Origin: Rhizophagus prolifer
Lineage: Eukaryota; Glomeromycota; Glomeromycetes; Glomerales; Glomeraceae
NCBI GenBank assembly: GCA_019425655.1
Contig: NQWY01024616.1
Coordinates: forward strand, 1-25,071
Length of the DNA: 25,071 bases
Reading direction: 5' to 3'
Below the pieces are notes generated by a model. The model was not told where the DNA came from and searched no databases. It was given only the letters and a program-made list of their open reading frames with translations. Both the position numbers and the translations under genes were made by a program. Of the stretch, positions 1-9,999 are shown piece by piece. How positions within the stretch are numbered: the stretch's first letter is position 1; every line of letters begins with the position of its first letter.

Positions 1-404
1 ATTATACATCATGTGATATATTCGGAAAAAAACGTCCAGACAATATAAATTTAAAAGGTAAAAAAATTTATTTACTATACTTATTAGTATTAGCAAATAT
101 TGGCTAACGGGTATGTTTTTACACATTAGTAATGGAATCTAATTATCCATCCATAGAAGCACGGGATCAGCCGATTAAGTTATCAGGCGCAGACAAATCA
201 CACGTTTCACAATTCAAAAATTATTTATACGGGATAATCTAAACCTCTACATGTTACACACGAGTCTTTTTTGTCTTTTTATTTCTATCCTTATAGTACA
301 ATACAATAAGTATATATATTGTACTAATTGTACTATATCACTATAATTTTCAATTTTACTGCTGATTAGTTTGTTCTCCCTCTTAGATTTTCTTGCCAAT
401 ACAA

Positions 405-590
405 CCCTATAAAAAATTTTTTCCGTGATTTGATATTCCATGTTATTTCCGTAAATGTATCATATTCACGGAATTTATAACCACAAAACATGGAAATTAT
501 CGAAGTTGCTTAGATTTTTCGTTACTTTTCCATAAATGTCTCAAATTCGCGGAATTTTTACAGGAATCACGGAAAAAATTTTTTATAGGG
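405..590. mobile_element. MITE with 26-bp terminal inverted repeats
   Basis: The element starts CCCTATAAAAAATTTTTTCC and ends with the exact inverted copy, so the first and last 26 bases pair perfectly (405-430 with 565-590). The 8 bp outside each end, CAATACAA and CAATAAAG, agree at 6 of 8 places, which hints at an 8-bp target duplication of the hAT kind, now worn. Inside, a block of about 33 bp occurs twice in direct orientation (447-478 and 528-559). There is no coding capacity, so it is non-autonomous. The perfect ends suggest a fairly young copy. Its CCCTAnAAAAAA ends resemble those of the elements at 7432 and 12268. Confidence 0.85.
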
Positions 591-867
591 CAATAAAGAG
601 CATATTTTCAAATTGGTGACTTTATCACCATTTGCACGTTAATCAGAAGTTCTAATACAATTGATGATCATGTTGATGTTGGTTAATACTGTAAATTAAT
701 AAAATCTTTTATTTATTATCATAGTAAATATTAAATATTTGATTTAAAAATTAAATGATTACATAAAAGATGTAGATATTTTTTTTTGTATTTCTAGTGT
801 TGGAATTAGCAATGAAGCATTAATTAATAATCAAATTGAATATTTAAAATTAGAAAAAAAAGTAATA

Positions 868-2101
868 TTAGTTAAAATGAAATTTTAATGGTAATTGTTT
901 TATTAATATACTTTCTAACATATGATTTCCATTTTTAAATATTGAGGTTAATGTACGTATTTCATTACTTATAACATTCTCAATAATTTTTAATATATAT
1001 AGCCTGAATTTATTATCAAATGTAACATCTTTTGTGGATGGCAACATCCACCTGTGACACATCTTATTTGTTCCAAAAGCTCCAATAACAATGCTGTATC
1101 CATTATTAATCTTATATCCGTTGTTATTTACATACTTAACATACAAATCACACAAATAACAACATCTTTTAGACATTGCTACAAACGCATTCTTACTATT
1201 ATTTAGGTCAATTATATGAGATATCATATTTGTTATTGCATGTAAATATATATCATTTTTAATTTCACTCTCACCATAAATATATTTTAATTCATTTGCT
1301 GTAATTTCATCTTCTAAACAGTTATCTTTAAAAGTCTTGTACTCATCAGCATTAGGTATAAATTTTTGAACAACATTTTCCCATGAATTTATTGATTGGC
1401 AGGCTTTGACAGGTGCTAACATATTTATAGTTATACTGGAAAATAACGGTTTGTACTTTTTTTACATCCACATTTTATAATTTTGATAAATGAGCCAGCA
1501 TAGGATCCTAACCTAATTTTCTCATATATTTTAAAAATTTATTTGGAAGATACTCATTTTTTTTAACTTTTTTATAATAGACCAAACATAATTTAGATAT
1601 CTGCCATTTATTTAGCTTAGCTATATTTTCAATATCCATAGAAGCATATTTTAAGAAATCTTTAGTCCAGCGATTGTCCTGGCCTCCTAAAAAGTCCATA
1701 AATTTGTTATATCTTGACTGAAATTTGTCAGCACAGTACGCCATTATATTTATGTAAAAATCTCTGGTACCTTCTCTTTCCGATGCTTTTTTTAATGACA
1801 TTGGAGCATCCTTAGATATATCTGTCAAATATTTCCTAATTTTTTCAAAATATTCTTTATCATCTGGAAGCCATTCACCATTCTTAGATAGATAGACTAC
1901 ACAACCATTATTAACGATTGTTAACTTTACAGCTATCACTTCTTTGCCTCTTTCTAATATTTTTGCTAAACTACTTAAAAATTTATCTTCAGATGGGGTT
2001 TCATTTTTTTTATCTAAAACAAACTTGAGACTACTAACAACACATACTTTGCTGTAAAAATCTTTTATTTCTTCTGACATATCAACTGTATCAACTGACA
2101 T
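868..2101 (-). pseudogene. OTT_1508-like deaminase family gene, apparently broken
   Basis: Two open frames on the minus strand look like the two halves of one protein. The first (2101-1508, 197 codons from ATG) resembles the N-terminal helical region seen in deaminase-family proteins of Rhizophagus. The second (1422-868, 184 codons) carries the deaminase core: SKRCCYLCDLY with the zinc-type cysteines at residues 87/88 and 91, then CHRWMLP at 122-128, typical of the fungal OTT_1508-like group. The usual HAE proton-shuttle motif reads HAI (residues 61-63), so catalysis is doubtful. The linker between the halves still looks coding in a third frame, so I favour a pseudogene with about two breaks. 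Alternatives are an intron (GT-AG pairs 1512/1416 or 1553/1436 both keep frame) or assembly errors. The family is expanded in glomeromycotan fungi and its role is unknown; its fold is related to nucleic-acid and nucleotide deaminases. Family assignment is from memory of the motifs. Confidence 0.72.
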
Positions 2102-2145
2102 AGCAAAAAAAAGGTAAGGTGATCATCAACTTGAAATATGAGAAG

Positions 2146-2153
2146 ATTTTATA
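2146..2153 (-). promoter_or_regulatory. TATA box of the deaminase-like gene
   Basis: Read on the minus strand the sequence is TATAAAAT, 45 bp upstream of the ATG at 2101. The leader between them ends in CACCTTACC and a run of T. Position and sequence fit a fungal core promoter driving the deaminase-like gene. Confidence 0.5.
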
Positions 2154-2367
2154 CTATAGTTATAACCAACTTGAATCAGAATTAGTCATGTGATTAATAG
2201 TTTTGACTCGAGTTGTTTTGAAATATGTAGGGTGATTAGCACAAAATTCTAGAACTTTCTTGATTTTTTATTTTGCTTTTGATATATGCAAATCTTTTTA
2301 GTGAATGGTTTTTTGACGGCATAACGTAGTATAGGATCAACTACTAGCCGTAAACAAATAAAATGCG

Positions 2368-2376
2368 TATATAAAT
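2368..2376 (+). promoter_or_regulatory. TATA-box-like site GCGTATATAAAT
   Basis: TATATAAAT preceded by GCG closely resembles the TATA box of the paralogue gene at 17395 (GCGTATATAAAG). The first ATG downstream, 87 bp away at 2455, opens a 22-codon frame. It may be the surviving 5' end of a lost gene. Confidence 0.35.
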
Positions 2377-2454
2377 CAGTAATGTGATAGGAATTACTGA
2401 ACTCTGAGGTATAGGTTAAGTTTTCTCTTTGAATACATATAAATTATACGACTT

Positions 2455-2523
2455 ATGGTGTGTGAAACAATTAGTGTTGCGGGCGTAACTTACGAAACTA
2501 GCGAAATTTATCAAAACTACTAA
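2455..2523 (+). CDS. Very short ORF (22 aa) behind a TATA-like box
   Basis: The frame reads MVCETISVAGVT and runs to TAA after 22 residues. Its composition is more balanced than the surrounding AT-rich DNA, and it follows the TATA-like box at 2368. No splice donor is evident that would extend it. It could be a short peptide gene, the 5' remnant of a dead gene, or chance. Family unknown. Confidence 0.2.
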   Translation: MVCETISVAGVTYETSEIYQNY

Positions 2524-3096
2524 TTTTAGTTATTTTAAAATGATTATATTTTATACAAATTATGTTTTTTACATGCAGTAAACAAAAAGAAATTTTTAAG
2601 AGTATCAAAAAGAATGATCAACAAAAATATAATACATGTGTAAAACTAGCTAGTACAATATATGATCATTAATTTTATTTTTTCGTTAAGACTTAGGATA
2701 TTCAATTTTTCGATTAGCTAATGACCTGTGCCACGTGATTTGTGACTTCAATTCAATTGGTCAATTGAATTATCACATGATCAGGGTTAGCGTCTTTGCG
2801 TTTTGTATGTTAGTTTAACTTTAGCTTGTTTTCATGATTGTTGTACTACATATGTTCTATCCGAAATATAAAAATAAAAAAATGATCAGAGTTAGTATAA
2901 CTAAATATTTGTTTGTATTTACAATACATTTTATACTTAAGAAATAAATATCATATATGATCCACAGTATCGACATTTTGTATGAATTTTTGGTTTCGCT
3001 CACAACTATAAAACAAATATAAGTCTATTGATATTATATTTTCACGTATTGGTTACTAAATCGTGATTTGATAGCGATCACTTAACTGCATAGTAA
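2524..3096. other. Gene-free AT-rich spacer
   Basis: No convincing coding sequence. It contains the perfect inverted repeat at 2750-2771 and two copies of ATGATCAG(G/A)GTTAG about 106 bp apart (near 2776 and 2882). Confidence 0.5.
2750..2771. repeat. Perfect 10-bp inverted repeat between E-box-like motifs
   Basis: AATTCAATTG and CAATTGAATT are exact inverse copies separated by GT. The palindrome lies between CCACGTGATT (2731-2740) and TATCACATGATC (2771-2782), so the whole 50-bp block is roughly dyad-symmetric. It could be a regulatory site or the worn end of an inverted-repeat element. Confidence 0.6.
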
Positions 3097-3106
3097 CAAA
3101 TCACAG

Positions 3107-3243
3107 GCAGGTTTCTGCAAAGAACACCATACGTTCAGAAAATCGGCCTAAATATAAATAACAGGAAAATTAAAAGAAAACCTCCAAAGCTTTGTCCTGA
3201 TTGTAAAGAAACGGACAATTATGTCAAGACATTTTCCAATAAG
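3107..3243 (+). CDS. Possible isolated exon with a CPDC motif
   Basis: A frame open from 3097 to 3318 is bounded by a good acceptor (AATCACAG, ending 3106) and a donor (AAG|GTAAAT at 3244). The enclosed 137 bp encode a basic segment containing KRKPPKLCPDCKETDNYVK, where the CPDC pair could be half of a zinc site. The codon choice looks more like a gene than the flanks do. No start codon or partner exon is visible nearby, so this may be a stranded exon of a dead or transposed gene. Family not recognised. Confidence 0.35.
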
Positions 3244-3564
3244 GTAAATAAGATAGAAGAAGTAGTCAATAATTTTCACATATTCCATGCGAAATTTACA
3301 ATTAACAATATTTCATAAAGTTCAAATACAGTGCACCCTAGAATCCATATGTAACTCTTCTCTTCTTTCTATCTCATACCTTTTAAAATAGGAAAAGACT
3401 CTGACTTCAGCTAATAATTTCACATTTCGTCTATATTATTCTGGGGGAAATATAACTTTTAACGAACTAGTATTAAATATATTGTAAAAAGAAAATAGGT
3501 AAATTCTAATATCTCTCATATTCCTATGTAAATCCTGGAACTACTCTCTACATCATGATCGACA

Positions 3565-4160
3565 AAGTTATAACAGGAACGAGGTCTTAAGGTAATGTAA
3601 TAGAATAAAAAGGCAATAATATTTTTGTTTAAATTATCCTTAATTGCTAATTCACATATGAACCAGACCACTTTTATAATATAGGGTTGGTGCAAATTTA
3701 ATTAAATTTTATTTCATAATCTAGTAATTGGATTTTAATAAACTTTTTTTTGTTTTGTAATTCTCAATGTTTCTTTTAAAATAAAAAAATATTCATTGAA
3801 ATCAGGCTATTAGATCATAAGAAAATTGCAAAAAATGATTTTTTAATGGACAGATGGATTCCAAATTTTGAATCTAGTTTTCCTGTGAAAAAATCATTTT
3901 TTGGAATTATTTCATAATCTACCAGTTCAATTTCAATGATCATTTTTTTTATTTTGAAGAAAACATTGGAAATTACAAAACAAAAAAAAGTTCATTGAAA
4001 TCCAATCACTAGATCATAAAATAAAATTTAATTAAATTTGCACTAACTTTATATAGTAATTTTAGTAATTTGTGTCTGATTCATACGTGAATTGGCAATT
4101 AATAGTTCAAAATTAAAATAATTACTGCGTATTTAAGATCCTCGATCGTTAACACAAAAG
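3565..4160. repeat. Long imperfect fold-back structure (about 600 bp)
   Basis: Sequence on the left (TTAATTGCTAATTCACATAT at 3640, AACGAGGTCTTAA near 3578) returns as its inverse on the right (ACGTGAATTGGCAATTAA at 4085, TTAAGATCCTCGAT near 4133). These outer arms flank the inner inverted-repeat element at 3684-4049. It is either one large palindromic element or an older one with a younger element inserted at its centre. Divergence of the outer arms suggests they are the older part. Confidence 0.6.
3684..4049. mobile_element. TA-flanked MITE with long terminal inverted repeats
   Basis: The ends read GGGTTGGTGCAAATTTAATT and, inverted, AAGTTAGTGCAAATTTAATT. Each end abuts a TA dinucleotide (3682-3683 and 4050-4051), the target duplication of Tc1/mariner-type elements. 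The arms extend for about 85 bp (3684-3770 against 3960-4049), with a second smaller inverted pair in the centre (AAAAAATGATTTTTT and AAAAAATCATTTTTT). There is no coding sequence. At 366 bp and almost fully self-complementary, it is a non-autonomous element. Confidence 0.75.
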
Positions 4161-6037
4161 TGGTATTATTCGTCAATCGAAAGAAAATTCTACTTAATAA
4201 TACTACTCACTTTAATCCTTACAATTTAAAGCAGTCACAGGCCGATTAAATAAATCATTAAACAATGATATAAATAAACGACATAAAAAGGCAATGAAAT
4301 AATTCTATTACATTCATGACTTGCGTAATTGTATTTAACTCATTTAATTTGTAAATTCCGAAATAAAAATCATCCCATTTCGAGATTCATTTATCTTATT
4401 AATAATTAAAATATTTGTCCAGAGCGAAGCACCTTTGATAGTATTATATTAGCGCGCTTAGCGTCTTTCCACGAAAATCACTACTACAGTATTTCATCCC
4501 TGCTGAATTGCCGGCATATAACATTTTATCTTTATAAATATAATGGACCAAACTAAAATAGGATAAAACATTTGTATAATGAAACACAAATAAAACGACC
4601 AAATTAATTAACGGATATCCGCAGAATGTTTACTATAATTATCTCAAAGGTCTCAATCACAGTCTTTTAGTATTGTTCGTAAAAGTTTTCGATATCTGAT
4701 AAAGATTTTAGAATTATATTATAATATTTATTGTATTGAAAAATTATTTTTAAATCCTGTAAAAAAAATTACTTCTATTTTGGAAATCATAAAATGAAAA
4801 AATCGGCTACCATTAATATTTTTCTGAACGTATATTAAAAATGGTTTCATAATGAATACCAAACTAATCAATCGGATATCTACGGAATCTTTTTTTTGAT
4901 TACTAATCAACAAGTCTATCATACGATCCAAGCCTATTCTCTATTGAAAAGAATGTTACCTGTTACACGGTTTGAAAATAGTAATTTACGTAACATATGT
5001 TCCAGAATAAAAATAAATTTTCGAGAATGCTTTATTATAATTGTGTTTTAATAGCCAAATAAGAGCTCTAAATTCGCTATGAAATATGTACCACAATTTG
5101 ATGAAGACAGAGACGGTAATAATATACTGGCATATGAATATGCATAGACGCGTTTCTAAGAAAGCAATAAAAATATCATATTTACGTGGTTCGACTGGTT
5201 CGTGCATAAAAATCAACAATATCGATCAGCAACTAACCCCTGATTCTAAATAACACACATAAATAGTACGTAATAAATGTGGAACTTACTTTGAATGAAT
5301 GAGCCTAAAAAAAAATTAATTATTCAACATTTCAAAGACTTCCAACGAATTAATACCTGAATGGATAAAAATAATTAAATATATATTAAATTTATTTTTT
5401 GAATTATTTACAGTATCATGGGGTTCTGTTATTAGGTTTCACGTAAAATTATAACTGCTTTGATTGAAATATTATAATTTCAACACAGCAGCATCCTAAT
5501 ATACAATTTATCCATAAACAATACTAAAGTTGACATTGAAAAATTGAAAGATGTTTATGATTGAGGATTAATGTGACACGTATTATTACGTATACTGTTT
5601 ACGTAATAAAATTGCTGATCTTCAATTCATTTATGCCGAATAAAGCGGATATATCCGATCAATAAATGATTTCATTTACTAAAACCCCTTGCACATGAAA
5701 TAATTACATTGAATTAACGAGTATTAGCTCAATAAATATTATAAAAATTATTGACCAAGTAAATGAACTTTGATAAGGAAATATCCAACATAAATTATTT
5801 TTTTTTTTTTATTTCATTGAAGGGGTTATTCACACGGCATATTTATTCGTGATCCTAATGATCCTATTAAAAGTTTCTTTGTTTGTGTTTCCTTTATAGA
5901 CATATAATATAATTCGGCACTTTGTTTAATTTGCTAACATACAAATTGCCCCAAAATAAAAAGGGAAGAAAATAGTAGAATAAAAAAGTGACGAAATAAA
6001 TATAACAAATTAAAGTTTTTTTTGATTGGGCTGTTAA
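4161..6037. other. Gene-free AT-rich stretch
   Basis: About 1.9 kb without any frame I would call a gene. The short open frames on the minus strand near 4728-4931 and 4986-5219 are rich in I, F, Y and K, as expected of random AT-rich DNA. No terminal repeats or RNA genes were seen. Confidence 0.5.
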
Positions 6038-6510
6038 GCATTTTGTTTAACAAAATAAATAATTTTTTTTTTAGAAATAAGGTTTAAATCAATATATAAT
6101 TAACCAAATTACAATTAGAACCTCAAAATAGATAGAGATCACTTACTATGGATTTATAATTCCTTAATCGGAGGTTAATAATTCCATTTTATTTATTCAT
6201 TCGGCTTATTTTGAGTTATCCGTACTATGATGGTACGCAGGTGCGGTACCAAACGGGTAGATAAATATGTGCCGTATACATCATAGGCATAATGGGAAAT
6301 ATAATCGCTTGTCAATAAATATTTTATATTGTTTCTCGTAATAAATTGAAAATAGTAATTTTTTCAATCGAACATATCAGCCTGTGTAATTAGAAACTTC
6401 TCCAAAACGCAGATATTTATATGAACGTTACCATGATAAATTATTATCCATGTTGTATAACTAGAAAAATTGGGAAAGAAATTTGGTTACAATGAAAAAT
6501 CAATATGGTT
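6038..6510 (+). repeat. Dispersed repeat, copy A
   Basis: This block matches the reverse complement of 20440-20908. Shared landmarks in the same order are TTTTGTTTAACAAAATAAA, AGAAATAAGGTTTAAAT, AATTCCTTAATCG, CATAATGGGAAATATAAT, AATAGTAATTTT, AAACTTCTCCAA and GAAATTTGGTTNAAATGAAA. Identity is high in patches but broken by insertions and deletions, so the copies are old. No coding sequence is visible, and its nature (transposon remnant or segmental copy) is open. Confidence 0.7.
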
Positions 6511-6667
6511 ATAGAAAGTGTATAATCAGTATCGTGTTTCCACAGCCCTCCTGCAACTTTTCTTTGCGTAAAAAAAATATTATACATCGTAATAAATAAG
6601 AACGATATCTTTTTATCCATAAAATCCAATGATATTTATTGAGGAAATCTACAAATTTTCTTGCTAA

Positions 6668-6775
6668 CTTTGTTTCACATGATCATGATCAGCAGTGTGA
6701 ACTAATAAAAAAAATTTTGATTAAAAAGTGGATTTCTCCCTTTTCTATTGACCGCCTCCCAATTATCCTAACTAG
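6668..6775 (+). repeat. Block shared with the promoter of the nine-exon gene
   Basis: CTAACTTTGTTTCACATGATCATG and, after about 38 bp, GTGGATTTCTCCC...TTGACCGCCTCCCA recur at 11927-11983 as CTAACTTTGTTCACATGACC followed directly by ATGGATTTCTTCC...CTGGCCGCCTCCCA. Here an extra 38 bp separates the two parts. It looks like a copied upstream region whose gene is no longer attached, or a repeat that brought promoter sequence with it. Confidence 0.55.
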
Positions 6776-6849
6776 GAAATTTAATGAATCAAATTTTGGT
6801 AAGTTAATTAAAAGCGTATATAATAATGAGGATATTAAAGTATGATTCT

Positions 6850-7431
6850 TGGGCCAATAATTTGGGCATAAAATTTTTATTCAAAATGACCTTATTCGTT
6901 TGTACTCTGTTGTTCGGGCCGACACTATAACATTAATATTCGGACTGGTCGAATGTACGTGCAGCATTTCTTGTGATCATTTGTTGCACAATAATGTATT
7001 ATTTCATGCGGCAATTTCGATGTGATCGCCTGAATATTATATACCATAATAAATATCTTTAAAAAGATTTATTATTCTATGTCTTTGTTTGATTCACATG
7101 CATGTTTTTCACATATACTATTTAGTAATAATGAGCAGGTGAACTATCTTTGTTTTATATTCGAGTTCAAAAAAGACAATAAAAATGAATACACAGGCAT
7201 TTCTATTTAATTAAACTGAAGTTAGCCTAACCCATATGTCTTCATTAGTGTAAAATAATTTACTTTTAGAAGTGATTTATTTCAATCAATGACTTGTATA
7301 AAAGCATGACTAATTAAGTTAAATACAGATTTACCGTAAATCTATTAAATGTTTTGATTATCTTCTATTATTTCTGATTTTCTTTACGCCATATCGTAAC
7401 GACCGATTAGTCAATTTTAAAGAGGCGCCTG
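6850..7431. other. Gene-free stretch
   Basis: No coding frame, RNA gene or terminal repeat could be supported here. Confidence 0.45.
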
Positions 7432-7588
7432 CCCCATATAAAAAAAAAGATTATCCGGAATTTTCTGGGTACTTTTTGGACACTAGGCCTGAATCCTCTT
7501 TAGACATTTTCCGGACATTTTCAGGACAAATTGATTTTTTTCGTGATATTTTCGACGATAAATTTTCGGACATTCTTTTTTTATAGGA
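7432..7588. mobile_element. MITE of the CCCTA/ATAAAAAAA family
   Basis: The left end CCCATATAAAAAAAAGATTA followed by TCCGGAATTTTC is mirrored on the right by TTTTCGGACATTCTTTTTTTATAGG. The interior repeats GGACATTTTC twice. At 157 bp, with similar ends and the same interior motifs (TCCGGACA), it appears related to the element at 12268-12422. A target duplication is not clear and the ends have drifted, so it is older than the element at 405. Confidence 0.65.
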
Positions 7589-7608
7589 CTGTATTATTTT
7601 TTAAATAG

Positions 7609-7854
7609 CGTACAAACTTATCAAAAGTTCCAAATAAAGGAAGTTCTCTTATGGATGAAATGGTTCTTCGAAACGCCAAAGAACTTACTTCAGTTCTTGG
7701 TATTTCGGCACTGTTGCACCACGGCGGTTGTAACATAAAGGTGACAAATAAGATGTATATTAAAATTATAAAGTATAACACTATATATCAATCAACGGCA
7801 ATAGCTAGTTTTTTTAATATTATAAAAGCAGTTAGTTTTCATTTTTTTTTTTAA
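7609..7854 (+). CDS. Possible coding fragment (short island of higher G+C)
   Basis: The frame open from 7609 contains an ATG at 7651 and begins MDEMVLRNAKELTSVLG, followed by ISALLHHGG. The first 40 or so codons have a clearly higher G+C content than the flanks and good amino-acid balance; the rest is AT-rich and random-looking. A donor-like AAAG|GTGAC lies at 7740. The opposite strand is also open over 7581-7781, so strand is uncertain. It is possibly one exon or a remnant of a larger gene. Family not recognised. Confidence 0.3.
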   Translation, partial: RTNLSKVPNKGSSLMDEMVLRNAKELTSVLGISALLHHGGCNIKVTNKMYIKIIKYNTIYQSTAIASFFNIIKAVSFHFFF

Positions 7855-7859
7855 CGCCA

Positions 7860-9240
7860 AATTTTGTCTTTAATCTGTTGAATTGCGTATCAGTGATATC
7901 TTACATCAATGGTCTCCTAACTGTACTCACATAAAATTAAAATTTTTACGCCCTATTTTTTTGATCTTGTTTGCAGATATGTTGTACAAAGTAAACTGCA
8001 TAATAATAGATAGAAAAGACAAATGAATTGATTGTACAAACTTTAATGTGGCGAAGCAGGAACCTAGTAAAAATTTTACAAGCTGTTTTATTTGGAGGGA
8101 AATAGGCCGAGTGTAAGGGCAGGAAACATGAAATGAATTTTTGATTTGAAAATCATAGCAACTTATAGCAACTGCATCGACGAAACAGAAATACATTTGA
8201 TTTTTAATTAAAATATTAATATCCCATTACATATTTTGACAATACTATCATATTATTTATATAGTTACAATATCATTTATAATAACGAACGCGCTTTCTC
8301 AGAGGAAATTTTTTTTTCTTCGGACAACGAATTATACTCGTGGTTTATAATAATAAGGAGGTACTTTCTAAAAAAAACGCCAACAAGATGATGCATTAAT
8401 ATAATTCATTTAATGACATAATCATAATTTTGCTAAGCCAAGATAATACTAATGAACTTCCATAATTAATTTTTTGTATTCATTAGATGTTTACAAAGTT
8501 TTCTGCGAGAAAAAAAAAAGAGAATAAGTGATTGATCGACGTCCAACCTGTTCGTTGGCAAAAAAAAATTTTTTTTTTTTTTTCCTTTTAAAAGACATAT
8601 TTATATATATTTATTCTAAAATTTAGTTCAAAGAGGAAACATCCGTGAAGCCCCTTTGATATCACAGTCTAACAAATGTTATGGACTGTTGCATGTTTTT
8701 TACTTATTTGTAATTTTTTTTCCTTAGATATTCTTGTCCACTCTTGTCAAAAACGGAATTATTATCATTAATATCTTTTCACTCATAAAATAATCCAAAT
8801 TTGTATTGTATTATTTAACAATCCATTGAATCTTAATATTGTTACCATGTTTGATTCTTGTCATATAGGTTTGTGGTGTATTAAAAATGTTTGTGACATA
8901 TGTGACTCGTGATCCATTTATACATTTTTTTTTTCTAAGGATCTAACTCAATCTAGGTAGAATTATAATAGTAATTAACCAGATTCAATTGCTTGGCGAT
9001 CGGAAAGTAAGAAACTCTTTGTTTGCGTCCTTCAAAAAAAGAATTTGAAATTTAAAGTTTGAGATTATCTTTTCTTTATAGCATTTTTTTTGTCTTTAAA
9101 TTGTAAGCACATCTCTGCATAATATAAATCTTTGACTATATTATTTCATTGTCACGGGAAGTACTAAAAAAAAAATGTTTATTGCGGTTGGTTGAACAAA
9201 TTTTTTTTGTTAAAGGTAATATTTTTTCCTGTAATTACGC
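7860..9240. other. Gene-free AT-rich stretch with homopolymer palindrome
   Basis: No gene is supported. At about 8562-8584 a run of A is followed directly by a long run of T, forming a simple A/T palindrome. The minus-strand frame at 7927-8196 has the composition of chance AT-rich sequence. Confidence 0.45.
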
Positions 9241-9255
9241 AATGACCAGTTATTA

Positions 9256-9280
9256 TTTATATAAATAAAGATCCCTCAAT
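9256..9280 (+). promoter_or_regulatory. Core promoter of paralogue 1: TATA box plus CCCTCAAT
   Basis: TTTATATAAATAAAG is followed by ATCCCTCAAT. The paralogue at 17535 has GTATATAAAGAACC followed by GGCCCTCAAT at nearly the same distance from its ATG (about 155 bp here, 140 bp there). The intervening leader sequences are no longer alike, so the conserved TATA-CCTCAAT pair stands out as functional. Confidence 0.65.
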
Positions 9281-9412
9281 CCAAATAAAAAATTTGATAA
9301 AACTTTTATTCTATCATATTTGTACAGACTTCACATTTGAATATTATCTTTTTTTTCGATAACAGATAACCTTCCGGCGTGTAATTTCGTAATATAGTTT
9401 TTAAGTTTAAAT

Positions 9413-9994
9413 ATGAATTCAAATTATTCGAACAATCAATTTTTCGGTTCCGATAACAACTTCTCGTCCAAAATGAATCCTGAACAAGCGGTAACTGGTT
9501 CGCGTATTAATATTCCTTATGTGGATGTACAGAATACTAGCATCCATTTATCAAACCATTATTATGATAATCCAGAAGCCTCGATGATGGGACAAATATC
9601 TGAAAATTCGCCTATCGTGCAAAATAATTGTATTTTCGATCAACTCGTTCATCCTACTACGTTTTTTTATCAACCACCAAATGACCTTTATACTTATCAC
9701 ATCAAATGTAAAGAAATTTCAATACAATTATTAGATGAGTTTAGTAATAACGTATACAATATCAACCAAAATGAATACGTCTTTTTTTATAAACGACAAA
9801 ATGATAATCCAATTTATCAAATAGTTTGTGAAATGGTTTCGCCCTCTTTTATTATTAATTTTTTAAATAAAACAATGTATGGGATTGAAATTGAACAAAG
9901 TGTTGGACATGAAGAACTGACCTTTAAGTATGATCAAAAGAAAAATCTTAAATCTTCTTTAACACAATACCTAAACCGTTTTTTATTGAATTAA
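9413..9994 (+). CDS. Lineage-specific protein, paralogue 1 (193 aa)
   Basis: Single-exon gene of unknown function. The N-terminal 75 residues are rich in N, S and Q and look disordered (MNSNYSNNQFFG start). The C-terminal 110 residues form the conserved part: PPND at about 89-92, KEIS at about 103, NQNEYVFFYKRQNDN, YQIVCEMVSPSFI, YGIEIEQ, GHEELTF and a final TQYLNRF. No signal peptide or membrane segment is seen. Its paralogue at 17535 keeps nearly all of these motifs but has a shorter N-terminal region. The start is fixed by the shared MNSNY opening and the shared promoter. Frequent conservative changes with preserved frame in both copies imply selection on the protein. I recognise the pattern only as a small family of Rhizophagus-type fungi and assign no function. 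Confidence 0.8.
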   Translation: MNSNYSNNQFFGSDNNFSSKMNPEQAVTGSRINIPYVDVQNTSIHLSNHYYDNPEASMMGQISENSPIVQNNCIFDQLVHPTTFFYQPPNDLYTYHIKCKEISIQLLDEFSNNVYNINQNEYVFFYKRQNDNPIYQIVCEMVSPSFIINFLNKTMYGIEIEQSVGHEELTFKYDQKKNLKSSLTQYLNRFLLN

Positions 9995-9999
9995 TTTTA

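Noticed and set aside
247-441. Minus-strand open frame of 64 codons
   Set aside because: It runs into the terminal repeat of the MITE at 405-590 and has the I/K/Y-rich composition of chance AT-rich sequence.
4728-5219. Two minus-strand open frames of 67 and 77 codons
   Set aside because: Composition dominated by F, I, Y and K, no promoter, no splice context and no recognisable motif.
6444-6629. Minus-strand open frame of 61 codons
   Set aside because: It lies largely inside dispersed repeat copy A and lacks protein character.
6639-6845. Plus-strand open frame of 68 codons
   Set aside because: It starts at TTG, and its first part is the repeated upstream block shared with 11927-11983, so it is not likely to be coding.
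7927-8196. Minus-strand open frame of 89 codons
   Set aside because: Length alone is not significant in this composition; no domain and no supporting context.
8562-8584. A-run/T-run palindrome as a terminator hairpin
   Set aside because: Simple homopolymers in an AT-rich fungal genome; no gene ends next to it.
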